Shown here one piece after another: positions 16,705 to 26,035 of a stretch of 64,000 nt of DNA; the first letter of the stretch is position 1, and each line of letters begins with the position of its first letter. A model generated the notes under the pieces. It saw only the letters and a list, made by a program, of their open reading frames with translations, was not told where the DNA came from and did no database searches. The translations under genes were made by a program, and so were the position numbers. Source of the stretch: Paenibacillus harenae (lineage in GTDB: Bacteria > Bacillota > Bacilli > Paenibacillales > Paenibacillaceae); assembly GCF_030812415.1 (NCBI RefSeq), contig NZ_JAUSST010000006.1:558001-622000 (forward strand), given 5' to 3'.

Positions 16705-18981
16705 ATGTGGAGCCGGATAAAGCCGAAGAAGACGTATTCCAGCATTTTTCTATACTCTTGCATAGCCGTAAGCTTGCTCACCCTTGTGTTTACCATGTTC
16801 CTGAGCCGGCAGTTCGCTCAAAGCGCAATGGATGAAATCAATAAGTCCAACCAAGAGAAAATGAACCAGGTCGTGAAAACCTCGGAATTTACTTTGCAGA
16901 AATTGCGTCAGTTTGCACTCAGAATTTATTCGGATGAAAATATCGCACTGTGGATCAACATGGGCGAAAATGATTATTCCGCCCTGGCGTTAAATAAAGC
17001 GGCCGAAAGCGTAAGGGAGTTTAGGAGCAGCGAGCCTTTCATAGACGGCATTTATTTATTCAACTTCAATCTCGGCCAAATCTATACTTCAGACTCAAGT
17101 ATTTATACGATACAGGATTTCTATGATCAAGCCATGCTTAATTACATTAAGAGTCAGAAAACGCCGTATCTGCAGTTTTTCAACCATGAGGTGAAGGGCG
17201 AATCGCATCTAGCGCTTGTCGTGCCGGCAGCCGGGCCTAATCAGAACTATCATGGATTCGTGGCGATTCTGTTCAGCAAGCCGCTGCTGAATGAGCACAT
17301 GCTGCAAATATCGAAGGAAGATCAGAACAAAATTTTTATTGAAGGCAAAAACAAGGAGTTCATTCTGGGCAATACGGATACCGCGTTGACGGAAGTTCTC
17401 ATGGGGACGGATACGCCGGAGGCGGCAGAACAGGGCTGGAAATGGGAGTCCGGCAATGAAACCTGGTCTATTCAGACGGCACAGCTTCCTATTGAAGGAT
17501 GGAAGGTTTATCATTTGTCGCCGATCTCTCTGTGGCAAGCGAAAATAACCAAGATCCGGACGGAAATTATCGGATCCTCGATCTTTCTGCTGTTAGCTTT
17601 ACTGTTGTTCTTGTTCTGGCAATCCTACCGCAGCTTGAAGCCCATTAGCGATTTGGCCTTTCAATTGCAAAGCAAGCTCGGCAAGAAGCATCCGATGGCG
17701 CAGACAACGAATGCCAATAATGAGATTGAGTGGATTCATTCCGGATTTCATCTGCTGGTCGAGCAGATCGAGCAATTGGACTTGTCGATCAAGAGCAGCA
17801 AAGCTTTGGTGAAGGAGGATTTCTTGCGCCAATGGATTCTCAATTCGAAAGCTTCCGAACCTGTCGAAGCGTTTATTAGAAGCGAAACGAAAATCCTCCA
17901 GACGGGCTCTTTCCGCATGGCGGTCGTACGGCTGGAGTCATATGTGCGGTTCAAGGAATGTTACGATTTCGCTTCGCGAAAATTGCTCCGCTATGCACTG
18001 GGCAATATTATGGTCGAAGTCCTTGCGAATCACGGCTTTGCCGCGGAAACGGCCGATTTCAGCTCGGATCACCTTGTGGCGCTTATATCTTCGTCCGCTT
18101 CAGGGGAAGATACGGAGCTGGCCATCGCAGCGATGGAGGAGGTAAGAGCTCAGATCAGACGGTGGCTGAAACTGGAATTACATGCGGCTGTCAGCTCCGT
18201 GCTTCATATGGAAGACAATGTTCACACCGTTTATAACCGGATGTACGAACTGACTCTGATCGGATTCATATATAACGAGGATCGGGTATTCACCTCCGAA
18301 GATCTGGAGCGGTATCAGCTGGGTGAAGACAGCAATCTGGATGAAGACTTGCTGAAGCAGGTGATTTATTCCGTTAATCTTAGGAACGATAAGGCTCTAA
18401 AGAGTTACTTGGATGAACTTACCTTGCATATGCAGGCGCTAAGCTATGAGGAATGCAAGCTGCAGCTGACTCATATTATTTATTCGATTATGAAGAGCTT
18501 CAAGAACTATAAGACGTTCCAAGGAATGAAGAGCATCCATACTTTCCTGGAGCAATTCGCAACCATTGGAGAAGTGAACTCTTGGCTGTACGGGGAGCTG
18601 CTGCAGATCATGGACCAGCACCGGAAGAAGAATGCTTCGACCCGAAAGGACGAGGTCGCCGCCGAGATGATCGAATATGTGCGCAACCATCTTCATAATC
18701 CGATGCTTTCCGTGGACGATATTGCCACTCATGTGTCCATATCCGTAAACTATGCCCGGCAAATATTCAAAGAGCGTTTTGAGTTCTCATTATCCGACTA
18801 TATTGCAAACCAACGGATCGAGTACGCGATCAAGCTGCTTACAACGACCGATTGGACGGTAGCCGATATAACGGAACAGTCCGGTTTTCAAACCAAGAGC
18901 ACCTTCTATTCCCTGTTCAAACGGGCAACAGGAATGACGCCGAACCAATACCGTACTGAAAATACGCAAGACAAAGCGTAG
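16705..18981 (+). CDS. Membrane-anchored AraC-family sensor-regulator
   Basis: Transcription factor common upstream of sugar ABC operons in Paenibacillus. TM1 at about residues 13-34, an extracytoplasmic sensor region to about 275, TM2 near 282-302 (IIGSSIFLLLALLLFLFW), then a cytoplasmic linker and two C-terminal AraC helix-turn-helix motifs (about 650-750; SVDDIATHVSISVNYARQIFKE and VADITEQSGFQTKSTFYSLFKR). ATG at 16699 abuts the AGGGGG site; the ATG at 16705 is better spaced, so it is chosen (758 residues). It probably senses an oligosaccharide outside the cell and activates the operon starting at 19170. Confidence 0.88.
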   Translation: MWSRIKPKKTYSSIFLYSCIAVSLLTLVFTMFLSRQFAQSAMDEINKSNQEKMNQVVKTSEFTLQKLRQFALRIYSDENIALWINMGENDYSALALNKAAESVREFRSSEPFIDGIYLFNFNLGQIYTSDSSIYTIQDFYDQAMLNYIKSQKTPYLQFFNHEVKGESHLALVVPAAGPNQNYHGFVAILFSKPLLNEHMLQISKEDQNKIFIEGKNKEFILGNTDTALTEVLMGTDTPEAAEQGWKWESGNETWSIQTAQLPIEGWKVYHLSPISLWQAKITKIRTEIIGSSIFLLLALLLFLFWQSYRSLKPISDLAFQLQSKLGKKHPMAQTTNANNEIEWIHSGFHLLVEQIEQLDLSIKSSKALVKEDFLRQWILNSKASEPVEAFIRSETKILQTGSFRMAVVRLESYVRFKECYDFASRKLLRYALGNIMVEVLANHGFAAETADFSSDHLVALISSSASGEDTELAIAAMEEVRAQIRRWLKLELHAAVSSVLHMEDNVHTVYNRMYELTLIGFIYNEDRVFTSEDLERYQLGEDSNLDEDLLKQVIYSVNLRNDKALKSYLDELTLHMQALSYEECKLQLTHIIYSIMKSFKNYKTFQGMKSIHTFLEQFATIGEVNSWLYGELLQIMDQHRKKNASTRKDEVAAEMIEYVRNHLHNPMLSVDDIATHVSISVNYARQIFKERFEFSLSDYIANQRIEYAIKLLTTTDWTVADITEQSGFQTKSTFYSLFKRATGMTPNQYRTENTQDKA

Positions 18982-19169
18982 AAATCCGTACTTCATAGTT
19001 GGAAAAAGGATACTTGCCATTTATCAACTTTCGTACCCATTGTTAGATACCGGACTGTACGGAAGCAGAACAACCCGAGTATGATCAGACAGAAGCGGGA
19101 TGAGATGGTCTAGGGCGGAAATCGTCGCGGCCGCCGTCCGGATGATCATCAAGCAGGAGGGGTTAGACC

Positions 19170-20690
19170 ATGAAGTTAAGAAGAAGAAGGTTCTTGTTAA
19201 TGGTGGTATCGCTAATTCTGACAGGAATATTGGCCGGCTGCAGTTCGGATGGGCCGGGCCCTTCCGAAACAGGCGATTTGCCGCAGGCTTCCGAAGACGG
19301 AAGATTGAATCCGGCTACATTGAAGATCATGTTCCCCGGAGATCCGCCGGCGGGCTGGGATGAAGTCAAGGCGGAGATGGAGAACCGTCTGGCTGGTACG
19401 CTTAATGTGAAGCTGAACGTGGTGTTTATCCCATGGACGGACGTTCTTCAGAAGCGTCAAGTTTCATTATCCTCCGCGGAAGACTACGATCTGATCTGGG
19501 ACAATAATCCGGTGCAAAATATAGCCGCAGGCCTCTATGAACCGCTGGACGAATTGATCGAGAAATATGGGGCCGATATCAAGGCCAATCGCTCTGCAGA
19601 GCTGATGGAAGCCAATAAGGTAAACGGTAAATTGTATGCGGTTCCGCTTGAAGTGAATTTCATACGCCCATGGACGTTCGTCATTCGCAAGGACATTCGG
19701 GAGCAGCTGGGTGTCGAACCGATCAAGAGCTATGACGAGCTGATCGAATTTATGTATTTGGTGAAAGAAAAGGTTCCGGAAGTCACTCCCTTCATTCCTA
19801 ACGGTACGGAACATATCGGCTTGAGACTTGCAAACATGCTTGATCCGTCAGCCAACATTGCCGCCGTATTGAACTATCCCGGACTGTACACCAAAGGGAA
19901 CGACGGGAAGGTTTATAATATTTTCGATAACATGGACCCCATGATTATGAAAAATTTCGAGCAATATCGCAAGCTGTATCAGGACGGAATTTTGGCCAAA
20001 GACGCCCTTACGCTTAAAAATGCGGAATTTGCCAAAGGAAAGGCGGCTGTTTCCACGTTTTTCGATTTCGGCGTCAATCTGAATACCCGCACGGCGCTTG
20101 AAAAATCGGTTCCGGGAGCTTCTGCCGAAGCTTTCTCCTTATACGACCCCAACATGAAGCTGAGCTCAACCTACAAAGCGGGCAATTTTATTGCCGTTCC
20201 GGTGGTAAGCAAAAATAAAGAACGCGCCGTTCAATTCCTTAATTGGCTGAACCAGAAGGATAATTACGATCTTCTTGCCTACGGTATAAAGGGCAAAAAC
20301 TGGGAAGATGCGGGCGAAGGTCTTTATAGACCGATCAAAGATAACCCTTATGCGGGCGTTCCTTTCGCATGGGGCTGGAATCCGAAGCTGGATCGAATCG
20401 ATGCCAGCCTGCCTGAAGATGACATTGCGCTGAATAAGTGGCAGAGGGATCCCGGTAACTTCACAACGGATATTCTGACGGGCTTCACCTTCAATCCAAG
20501 CCCGGTAGCCAATGAAGTGGCACAACTCAGCAATGCGGGCGCGGAGTTTTATAATCCGATCGTGATGGGGCTGGTGGAACCGAACGAGGGTCTGGCCAAG
20601 TTTAAGGAAAAGGCTTACGACAATGTGAAGAAAGTCCAAGAGGAGTATCAGAAGCAACTGGATGAATATCTGGCTGGGAAGAACAAGTAG
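19170..20690 (+). CDS. Sugar ABC transporter substrate-binding lipoprotein (LplA/YtcQ-like)
   Basis: 506-residue binding protein with a type II signal peptide: RRRRFLLMVVSLILTGILAG then Cys (lipobox LAGC), so it should be tethered to the outer face of the membrane. The length and the WTDVLQKRQVSLSSAEDYDL stretch fit the long LplA-type class rather than the ~430-residue class at 45115. AGGAGGGG precedes the ATG. Neighbouring GH130, clan-A and GH5 enzymes suggest it binds beta-manno-oligosaccharides; the ligand is inferred. Confidence 0.88.
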   Translation: MKLRRRRFLLMVVSLILTGILAGCSSDGPGPSETGDLPQASEDGRLNPATLKIMFPGDPPAGWDEVKAEMENRLAGTLNVKLNVVFIPWTDVLQKRQVSLSSAEDYDLIWDNNPVQNIAAGLYEPLDELIEKYGADIKANRSAELMEANKVNGKLYAVPLEVNFIRPWTFVIRKDIREQLGVEPIKSYDELIEFMYLVKEKVPEVTPFIPNGTEHIGLRLANMLDPSANIAAVLNYPGLYTKGNDGKVYNIFDNMDPMIMKNFEQYRKLYQDGILAKDALTLKNAEFAKGKAAVSTFFDFGVNLNTRTALEKSVPGASAEAFSLYDPNMKLSSTYKAGNFIAVPVVSKNKERAVQFLNWLNQKDNYDLLAYGIKGKNWEDAGEGLYRPIKDNPYAGVPFAWGWNPKLDRIDASLPEDDIALNKWQRDPGNFTTDILTGFTFNPSPVANEVAQLSNAGAEFYNPIVMGLVEPNEGLAKFKEKAYDNVKKVQEEYQKQLDEYLAGKNK

Positions 20691-20693
20691 GCC

Positions 20694-21611
20694 ATGGGGA
20701 TTCTGCAGGAGCTGAGGAAGAACAAATGGCTATATGCGATGTCGATTCCCGTTATTGTGTATGTTTTTATTTTTTCTTATTTGCCGATGTCCGCTCATAT
20801 ATTGGCCTTCAAGCAGTTTATGCCGGCAAAGGGGCTATGGGGGAGCGAATGGGCGGGCCTCGACAATCTGACGTTTTTTTTCACCGGTCCGGATTGGCTG
20901 GGGGTTACGTTGAATACGATTTACTTGAATCTTCTGTTCATTGTTTCGGGTACCGTATGCTCCTTATGCATTGCGCTGCTGCTGAATGAAATCCATCATT
21001 CCTTTATCAAAAAGGTGACGCAATCGCTTGTCATTCTGCCGCATTTTATTTCCATTATCGTCGTTAATCTGATGGTCGTGAATTTCTTTAACGGGCAGGA
21101 CGGCATGATTAATCGCTTGCTGAAGGAATTCGGTTTTCAGATGATTTCCTGGTTTCAAACGCCGGAAGTTTGGCCTTGGCTGCTCACGATCATATTCGTA
21201 TGGAAGGGAGCAGGGTGGGGATCGATTATTTATCTTGCAACCTTGACGGGTTTCTCCGAGGAATATTATGAAAGCGCTAAAATCGACGGCGCCAAGCGGT
21301 GGCAGCAGATTTGGTATATTACGCTGCCGCTGCTGAGGCCGACCATTATCGTGCTGACGCTTCTCTCGCTGGGACGCATCTTTTACGGCGATTTCGGCTT
21401 AATTTACGGCATCATCGGAGACAATTCGCTGCTCTTCGATTCTACGGATGTGATCGATACGTATACGTATCGATCCTTGAGGTCCACGAATATGAACAGT
21501 TACAGCAATGCCGCGGCAGTCGCCTTGTTCCAGTCGGTTATGGGACTCATCACCATTCTGTTCTTCAATTGGGTTGTCCGCCGGGTCGATAACGATTCGA
21601 AGCTGTTCTAG
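20694..21611 (+). CDS. Sugar ABC transporter permease (LplB-type)
   Basis: 305-residue inner-membrane permease with about six hydrophobic segments, starting MGILQELRKNKWLYAMSIPV. The cytoplasmic EAA loop is visible as EYYESAKIDGAKRWQQIWYI (about residues 190-210), which docks a shared ATPase of MsmX type; no ATPase gene is present in the operon, as is usual. It begins three bases after the lipoprotein gene. Confidence 0.9.
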   Translation: MGILQELRKNKWLYAMSIPVIVYVFIFSYLPMSAHILAFKQFMPAKGLWGSEWAGLDNLTFFFTGPDWLGVTLNTIYLNLLFIVSGTVCSLCIALLLNEIHHSFIKKVTQSLVILPHFISIIVVNLMVVNFFNGQDGMINRLLKEFGFQMISWFQTPEVWPWLLTIIFVWKGAGWGSIIYLATLTGFSEEYYESAKIDGAKRWQQIWYITLPLLRPTIIVLTLLSLGRIFYGDFGLIYGIIGDNSLLFDSTDVIDTYTYRSLRSTNMNSYSNAAAVALFQSVMGLITILFFNWVVRRVDNDSKLF

Positions 21612-21626
21612 AAAGGGAGTGATTGC

Positions 21627-22502
21627 ATGAAAATGGCACAGCGGGATACTTCGCAGCTCGCCGTGTCCGCAGCGGCTTATCTATGCATCGGCTCGTTCGC
21701 TCTGATATGCTTTATTCCCTTCTGGCTTATGTATATCGGGTCGTTCACGGCGGAGAGTCAGATTGTCAAAGGCTTTCGAATGTTCCCGACGGAATTTACG
21801 TTTGATTCCTACCGTTTCTTATTCCAGGGCAGCCAGGTGTACTACAGCAGTTTCGTTTCCATTTTTATTACGGCGGCAGGCACCGTCGCAGCCGTGCTAA
21901 TGACTTCCATGTTCTCCTATGTAGCGGCCCATCCGAAGGTGAAGTACCGGTATGTCCTTTCCTTCTACATTTATTTCACGATGCTGTTTCCGCCCGGTCT
22001 GGTCGGCTATTATTTGCTTATTTCCAACTGGCTGAACCTGCGGGATTCATTGCTCGCGCTGCTGCTGCCGCTTTTGTTCTCGGCCTTCAACGCCTTCTTG
22101 ATGACATCGTATTTCCGCACGCTTCCCTTTGAATTGAATGAGGCGGCAACCGTGGACGGTGCGCATGAAATGTATATCTTCTTCCGGATCATCTGGCCGA
22201 TTTCCATGCCGGTTATCGCGACGATCGCCCTGTTCTACGCGCTTTCTTATTGGAACGACTGGTTTAACGCGCTGATGTTTATTGACGATCCGCACAATCA
22301 TCCGCTGCAGATGATGCTGCGAAGAATCGTTTCCAATTCGGAGAATCTGGATTATTTGAATGCGAATATCAATATTCCCGTTTCGGCGACAGGCGTTCAG
22401 CTTTCGACGGTAGTTATTACGATTGGGCCGATTATTTTCCTATATCCGTTTCTGCAGCGCTATTTTATCAAGGGGATGACGATCGGAGCCATTAAGGGAT
22501 AG
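21627..22502 (+). CDS. Sugar ABC transporter permease (YtcP/LplC-type)
   Basis: 291-residue second permease partner. EAA loop: ELNEAATVDGAHEMYIFFRI near residue 172. The C terminus ends YFIKGMTIGAIKG, typical of this subfamily. AAAGGGAGTGA precedes the ATG. Forms a heterodimer with the preceding permease; energised by an ATPase encoded elsewhere. Confidence 0.9.
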   Translation: MKMAQRDTSQLAVSAAAYLCIGSFALICFIPFWLMYIGSFTAESQIVKGFRMFPTEFTFDSYRFLFQGSQVYYSSFVSIFITAAGTVAAVLMTSMFSYVAAHPKVKYRYVLSFYIYFTMLFPPGLVGYYLLISNWLNLRDSLLALLLPLLFSAFNAFLMTSYFRTLPFELNEAATVDGAHEMYIFFRIIWPISMPVIATIALFYALSYWNDWFNALMFIDDPHNHPLQMMLRRIVSNSENLDYLNANINIPVSATGVQLSTVVITIGPIIFLYPFLQRYFIKGMTIGAIKG

Positions 22503-22516
22503 GGGGGAACGGATGG

Positions 22517-23736
22517 ATGAAGCCTCATTTCCGGTATTCCCCGGAGCCGGTGCTGGAGCCGGTTCCGGGCTGCGAGTGGGCAAGCAAAATGGTGTTGAAC
22601 CCGGCTATTGTCAAGGACCCGGCTTCCGAACGGCTGCATATGCTCTTCCGGGCGACGGGCCCATGGTCCCGGAAGCGAAAGAAAGGCAAGCATGACCCGT
22701 ATCCGATCTTTCTCGGTTATGCGGCGAGCAGCGACCTTGGGAGAACGTGGACTGCCGATTTCTCCCGGCCGGCCATTGCCCCAGCCCTGAATGAGCGGTA
22801 TGAAGACATTTATATTACGGATATACACGGCAACCGCGTACGCGATTATTCGAACGGATGCATCGAAGATCCGCGAATTTTTCCGGTAGAAGATGAGCTT
22901 TATCTGTCCGCGGCATGCCGACTGTTTCCGCCCGGCCCGTATTGGCTTATTGATCGGGAGCCGCCTGTGGATACGCGCAACGACTATGTGCCGGAATGGG
23001 TGCATGAGGGGGATGATCCTTTCCGCGTGACCGCCTGCTCCAACCCGACCGTAACCGTGCTGTATAAGCTGGACTTGGATAAGTTGAAATCGGGATGCTA
23101 TGAGGAAGCCTTTGCCTATGTATGCCCGTTGACGGAGGGCTACGTCAGCGATAACCGCGACGCCTTCCTGTTCCCGAACAAGATGCTGATTGGCGGGAAG
23201 CTGCAATATGTGATGCTGCATCGCCCGATGACGTCTGCCTTATTCCCTCAAGGAGCCAGGGCAAAGAAACCGTCGATCTATCTCGCTGCGGCGGAAAAGC
23301 TGGAGGATTTCGCTTGCGGCAGGCAATCCACCGTCTGCTGGCGACGTGTATATTCGACTGGGAAGAGGATCGGATCGGGGCAAGCTGGGCGCCGCTCCGA
23401 ATTTCGGCTGGCGAATGGCTGGTTTCTTATCATGGCAAAAAAGATGCCAGCTTCGGATATACGCAATCCTTCATGATTTTGCGCGAGCAGGATAACGATT
23501 TCCCTGTTGTGGCGCATCGATGCTCCGAGCGATTGATGTATGCCAGCCAGGAATGGGAGATGCCGAGCGATTATCCAACGCCTTGCTTATTTACAACGGG
23601 AGGAATAGTTATAGGAGACGATCTGATTATGTCTTATGGAGCAGCCGATCAGAAGGCAGGCATTTCTTGGGTGAATTTTGCCGAGCTGGTGGAGTATATT
23701 AAGCAATTTGACGCAGAAGGCCGGAAGGTGGAGTGA
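22517..23736 (+). pseudogene. GH130 beta-mannoside phosphorylase/hydrolase, frameshifted
   Basis: Family GH130 five-bladed propeller enzyme acting on beta-mannosides, split by a frameshift. The first part (22517 to about 23313) carries LNPAIVKDP, GYAASSDLGRTW and the family EDPRIF stretch. The correct continuation HRLLATCIFDWEEDRIGASW lies in the -1 frame and runs to 23736. One missing T near 23313 (GCTTGCGG instead of GCTTTGCGG) would restore EDFALRQAIHRLLA across the join. Either a natural inactivating mutation or an assembly error; the rest looks intact. Without correction the first frame ends at 23476 in unrelated residues. Confidence 0.8.
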
Positions 23737-23861
23737 CGGAGGTGTTAAACACGGTTCTCGCGGTTACTCTAATACGGCGGGGAGGTGATTTATATGTAAG
23801 CGCTTTACAGGATTGATTAACCGTTTCAACAATGTCGAGACTATTATGGTGGAGGTTAGTT

Positions 23862-25937
23862 ATGAGGAAATGGTATAGATGGTATCGAGGTGATGCTTTT
23901 AGACTTTTTCTAGTCATCCTGCTGGTGTCGTCGTTCATCCCTGCCGGAGGAGCTCTCGCGGGAGGTACGCTGCTTAGAACCGGAAACTATTACTACAGCC
24001 CTGCCCCGAATGCAGGCAGTTCTCCCGACAAAGGGGCAACCGGCTTGGTATCATCGGAGGACGGCGTACTTCTTGACGCCTTAACGACGACCTATGCCGG
24101 ATGGATGGGAAGCGCGACCGCCAAAGGGACGGTGCAGGTGGTGTTTGACCTGCTGAAGGACTACCCGCTGGACAGCATAAACATCGTATTGAATTCGCCT
24201 AACAGCTATTGGGGATTTAAGGAATTTACGGTCAAATACCGCTCCGAGGCTACAACGGATTATTACTATATTGCCGGAAAGCATGCAAAATCAGGAACCG
24301 CCTTGAACTATTCGGTAAACATCCCGATGAACAACAAGACGGCCAGGTTTATTGTCATCGATATGAAGCGGTCGCACGCCTATCAGCATATCCCGCTTAC
24401 GGAAGTGCAAATCTATAAAGGCACAGGCGATGAAGGGCAGAATCCGGCTGCTGCTTTTACCGTAGAGCAGATGCAGGCTGAGCTTAAGAAAGACGCTATG
24501 ATGGCGGATAAATACGGACAGTGGATTTATGAAACGTGGACGGGAAAGGTTGCAACCGACGCACAATTACGGCAGGAATATGCGAATGAGGCGAAAGCGC
24601 TGGAGAAAGTTTCGCTGGACCGAAATAAATATGATCAGTACGGTGGGATTAAAAGCGGGGGACAGTACGAAAGCACCGGATTTTTCCGACTTGAACAAAT
24701 CGATAATAAATGGTGGTTTATTACGCCGGACGGCTATAAATTCATTTTAAAGGGCGTGGATGCGACAAGCATATGGGAGTGGGGATACGGAACGCCGTTT
24801 AATAAAACGGACGGCACTCCCCGGAATGTGTTCGAGGAGCTTCCCGATCCTAGCGTCTATGCTCCCGCTTACGCCAATGACACAAATGGCGAAAGAGTCA
24901 GCTTCGTCGTCGCCAACGTCATGAAAAAATACGGCAGCAACTATGAATCGAAGTGGGAGGAAATCACCAAGAAGCGGTTGATCGATTGGGGCTTTAACGC
25001 CTTTAGCAAGTGGACCAGGCCTAATAATGTGACGTTTCCCTATATAGAGGTTCTGCAAGATCCGTTAAATTTGAAAAGGATTCAATGGACGTACGATGTG
25101 TTCGATCCGCAGGCTGAATCCATTATCGACAGCGCCTTGAGCGCACGGCTTCAACAGGCGAGGAATGACCGGTGGCTGATCGGCTACACTTACGATAACG
25201 AGGCCGGATGGACGGCCGATATTGTAAAAGAAATATTGACGTATGATTCGACCTCTGCGGCGAAGGGCGCCTTTGTGGATTTTCTTGCGCCAAGATATAA
25301 CAATGACATTGCCGCCGTCAACCAGATTCTTGGCACGGGCGCCGAATCATTTGACGCATTAAAGAATACGTCGATCGCGGTCGCGAGCGTTCCGGCTGCG
25401 GATGTATCGGACTATATCAAGCTGGCTTCCAAAACGTACTTCCAGACGATCCGGAATATTATCGAAAAATATGACGCGAACCATTTGTTCTTAGGTTCTT
25501 CTATCGTTCCCACCTGGCGGACCAGTCTGGATTGGGATTCGGCAGCCATGGAATTTGTGGATGCTTTTTCCGTAGATAATTATGCGAAAGATGCAGGCTG
25601 GCTTTCCAGATATGAAGCTTTCGGAAAACCGCTGTTGAATCTGGAATATACATTTAGCACTAGCGAGCGCGGGTTATCGCCCATCAATGCGGCTACAGCC
25701 AGCATAGCGGACAGAGGCATGGCCTTCAAAGCTTTCATCGAAAGCCAAACGGCACATCCGCTATTTGTCGGATCGGGCTGGTTCGCGTACTTTGATCAAG
25801 CGGTTACCGGACGCAGAGACAACGAGAATTTCAATACAGGCTTGGTAAATCAGCAGGATCAGCCCTACACGGATATGGTCAATATCATGAAGACCGTCAA
25901 TAAAGGGCTGGAAACGATCCATGCGAACGGTGGCTAA
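23862..25937 (+). CDS. Secreted clan GH-A glycoside hydrolase with N-terminal discoidin-like domain
   Basis: 691 residues. N-terminal signal peptide (LFLVILLVSSFIPAGGALAG), then an F5/8 type C-like carbohydrate-binding domain (about 30-190), then a hydrolase barrel starting TGFFRLEQIDNKWWFITPDG. GYTYDNEAGW near residue 443 holds a likely acid/base Glu and LLNLEYTFST near 592 a likely nucleophile. Same overall plan as the gene at the left edge of the window. The frame opens at 23832; the ATG at 23862 follows GGTGGAGG and starts the signal peptide, so it is chosen. Substrate inferred from the beta-mannan context only. Confidence 0.78.
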   Translation: MRKWYRWYRGDAFRLFLVILLVSSFIPAGGALAGGTLLRTGNYYYSPAPNAGSSPDKGATGLVSSEDGVLLDALTTTYAGWMGSATAKGTVQVVFDLLKDYPLDSINIVLNSPNSYWGFKEFTVKYRSEATTDYYYIAGKHAKSGTALNYSVNIPMNNKTARFIVIDMKRSHAYQHIPLTEVQIYKGTGDEGQNPAAAFTVEQMQAELKKDAMMADKYGQWIYETWTGKVATDAQLRQEYANEAKALEKVSLDRNKYDQYGGIKSGGQYESTGFFRLEQIDNKWWFITPDGYKFILKGVDATSIWEWGYGTPFNKTDGTPRNVFEELPDPSVYAPAYANDTNGERVSFVVANVMKKYGSNYESKWEEITKKRLIDWGFNAFSKWTRPNNVTFPYIEVLQDPLNLKRIQWTYDVFDPQAESIIDSALSARLQQARNDRWLIGYTYDNEAGWTADIVKEILTYDSTSAAKGAFVDFLAPRYNNDIAAVNQILGTGAESFDALKNTSIAVASVPAADVSDYIKLASKTYFQTIRNIIEKYDANHLFLGSSIVPTWRTSLDWDSAAMEFVDAFSVDNYAKDAGWLSRYEAFGKPLLNLEYTFSTSERGLSPINAATASIADRGMAFKAFIESQTAHPLFVGSGWFAYFDQAVTGRRDNENFNTGLVNQQDQPYTDMVNIMKTVNKGLETIHANGG

Positions 25938-25988
25938 AACCGGAAACGGCGCAAAGCACTTATATAGAAATAAGGGTTGAAAATAATA

Positions 25989-26010
25989 AAGCTGCCGGCG
26001 ACGGCAGCTT
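25989..26010. terminator. Bidirectional terminator between convergent hydrolase genes
   Basis: Stem AAGCTGCCG-gcga-CGGCAGCTT flanked by A-rich and T-rich bases, between the clan-A hydrolase (+) and the GH5 gene (-). Confidence 0.75.
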
Positions 26011-26035
26011 ATTCTGCTGGCAGGCTGTTATAAGA

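Noticed and set aside
19100..19363. 87-codon frame overlapping the LplA-type lipoprotein start
   Set aside because: Out-of-frame shadow; the lipoprotein signal peptide and AGGAGGGG site fix the real start at 19170.
22460..23221. 253-codon minus-strand frame
   Set aside because: Antisense of the GH130 gene, whose motifs are clear.
23300..23330. Programmed frameshift in GH130
   Set aside because: No slippery heptamer or downstream stem is visible, and GH130 enzymes are not known to need one.
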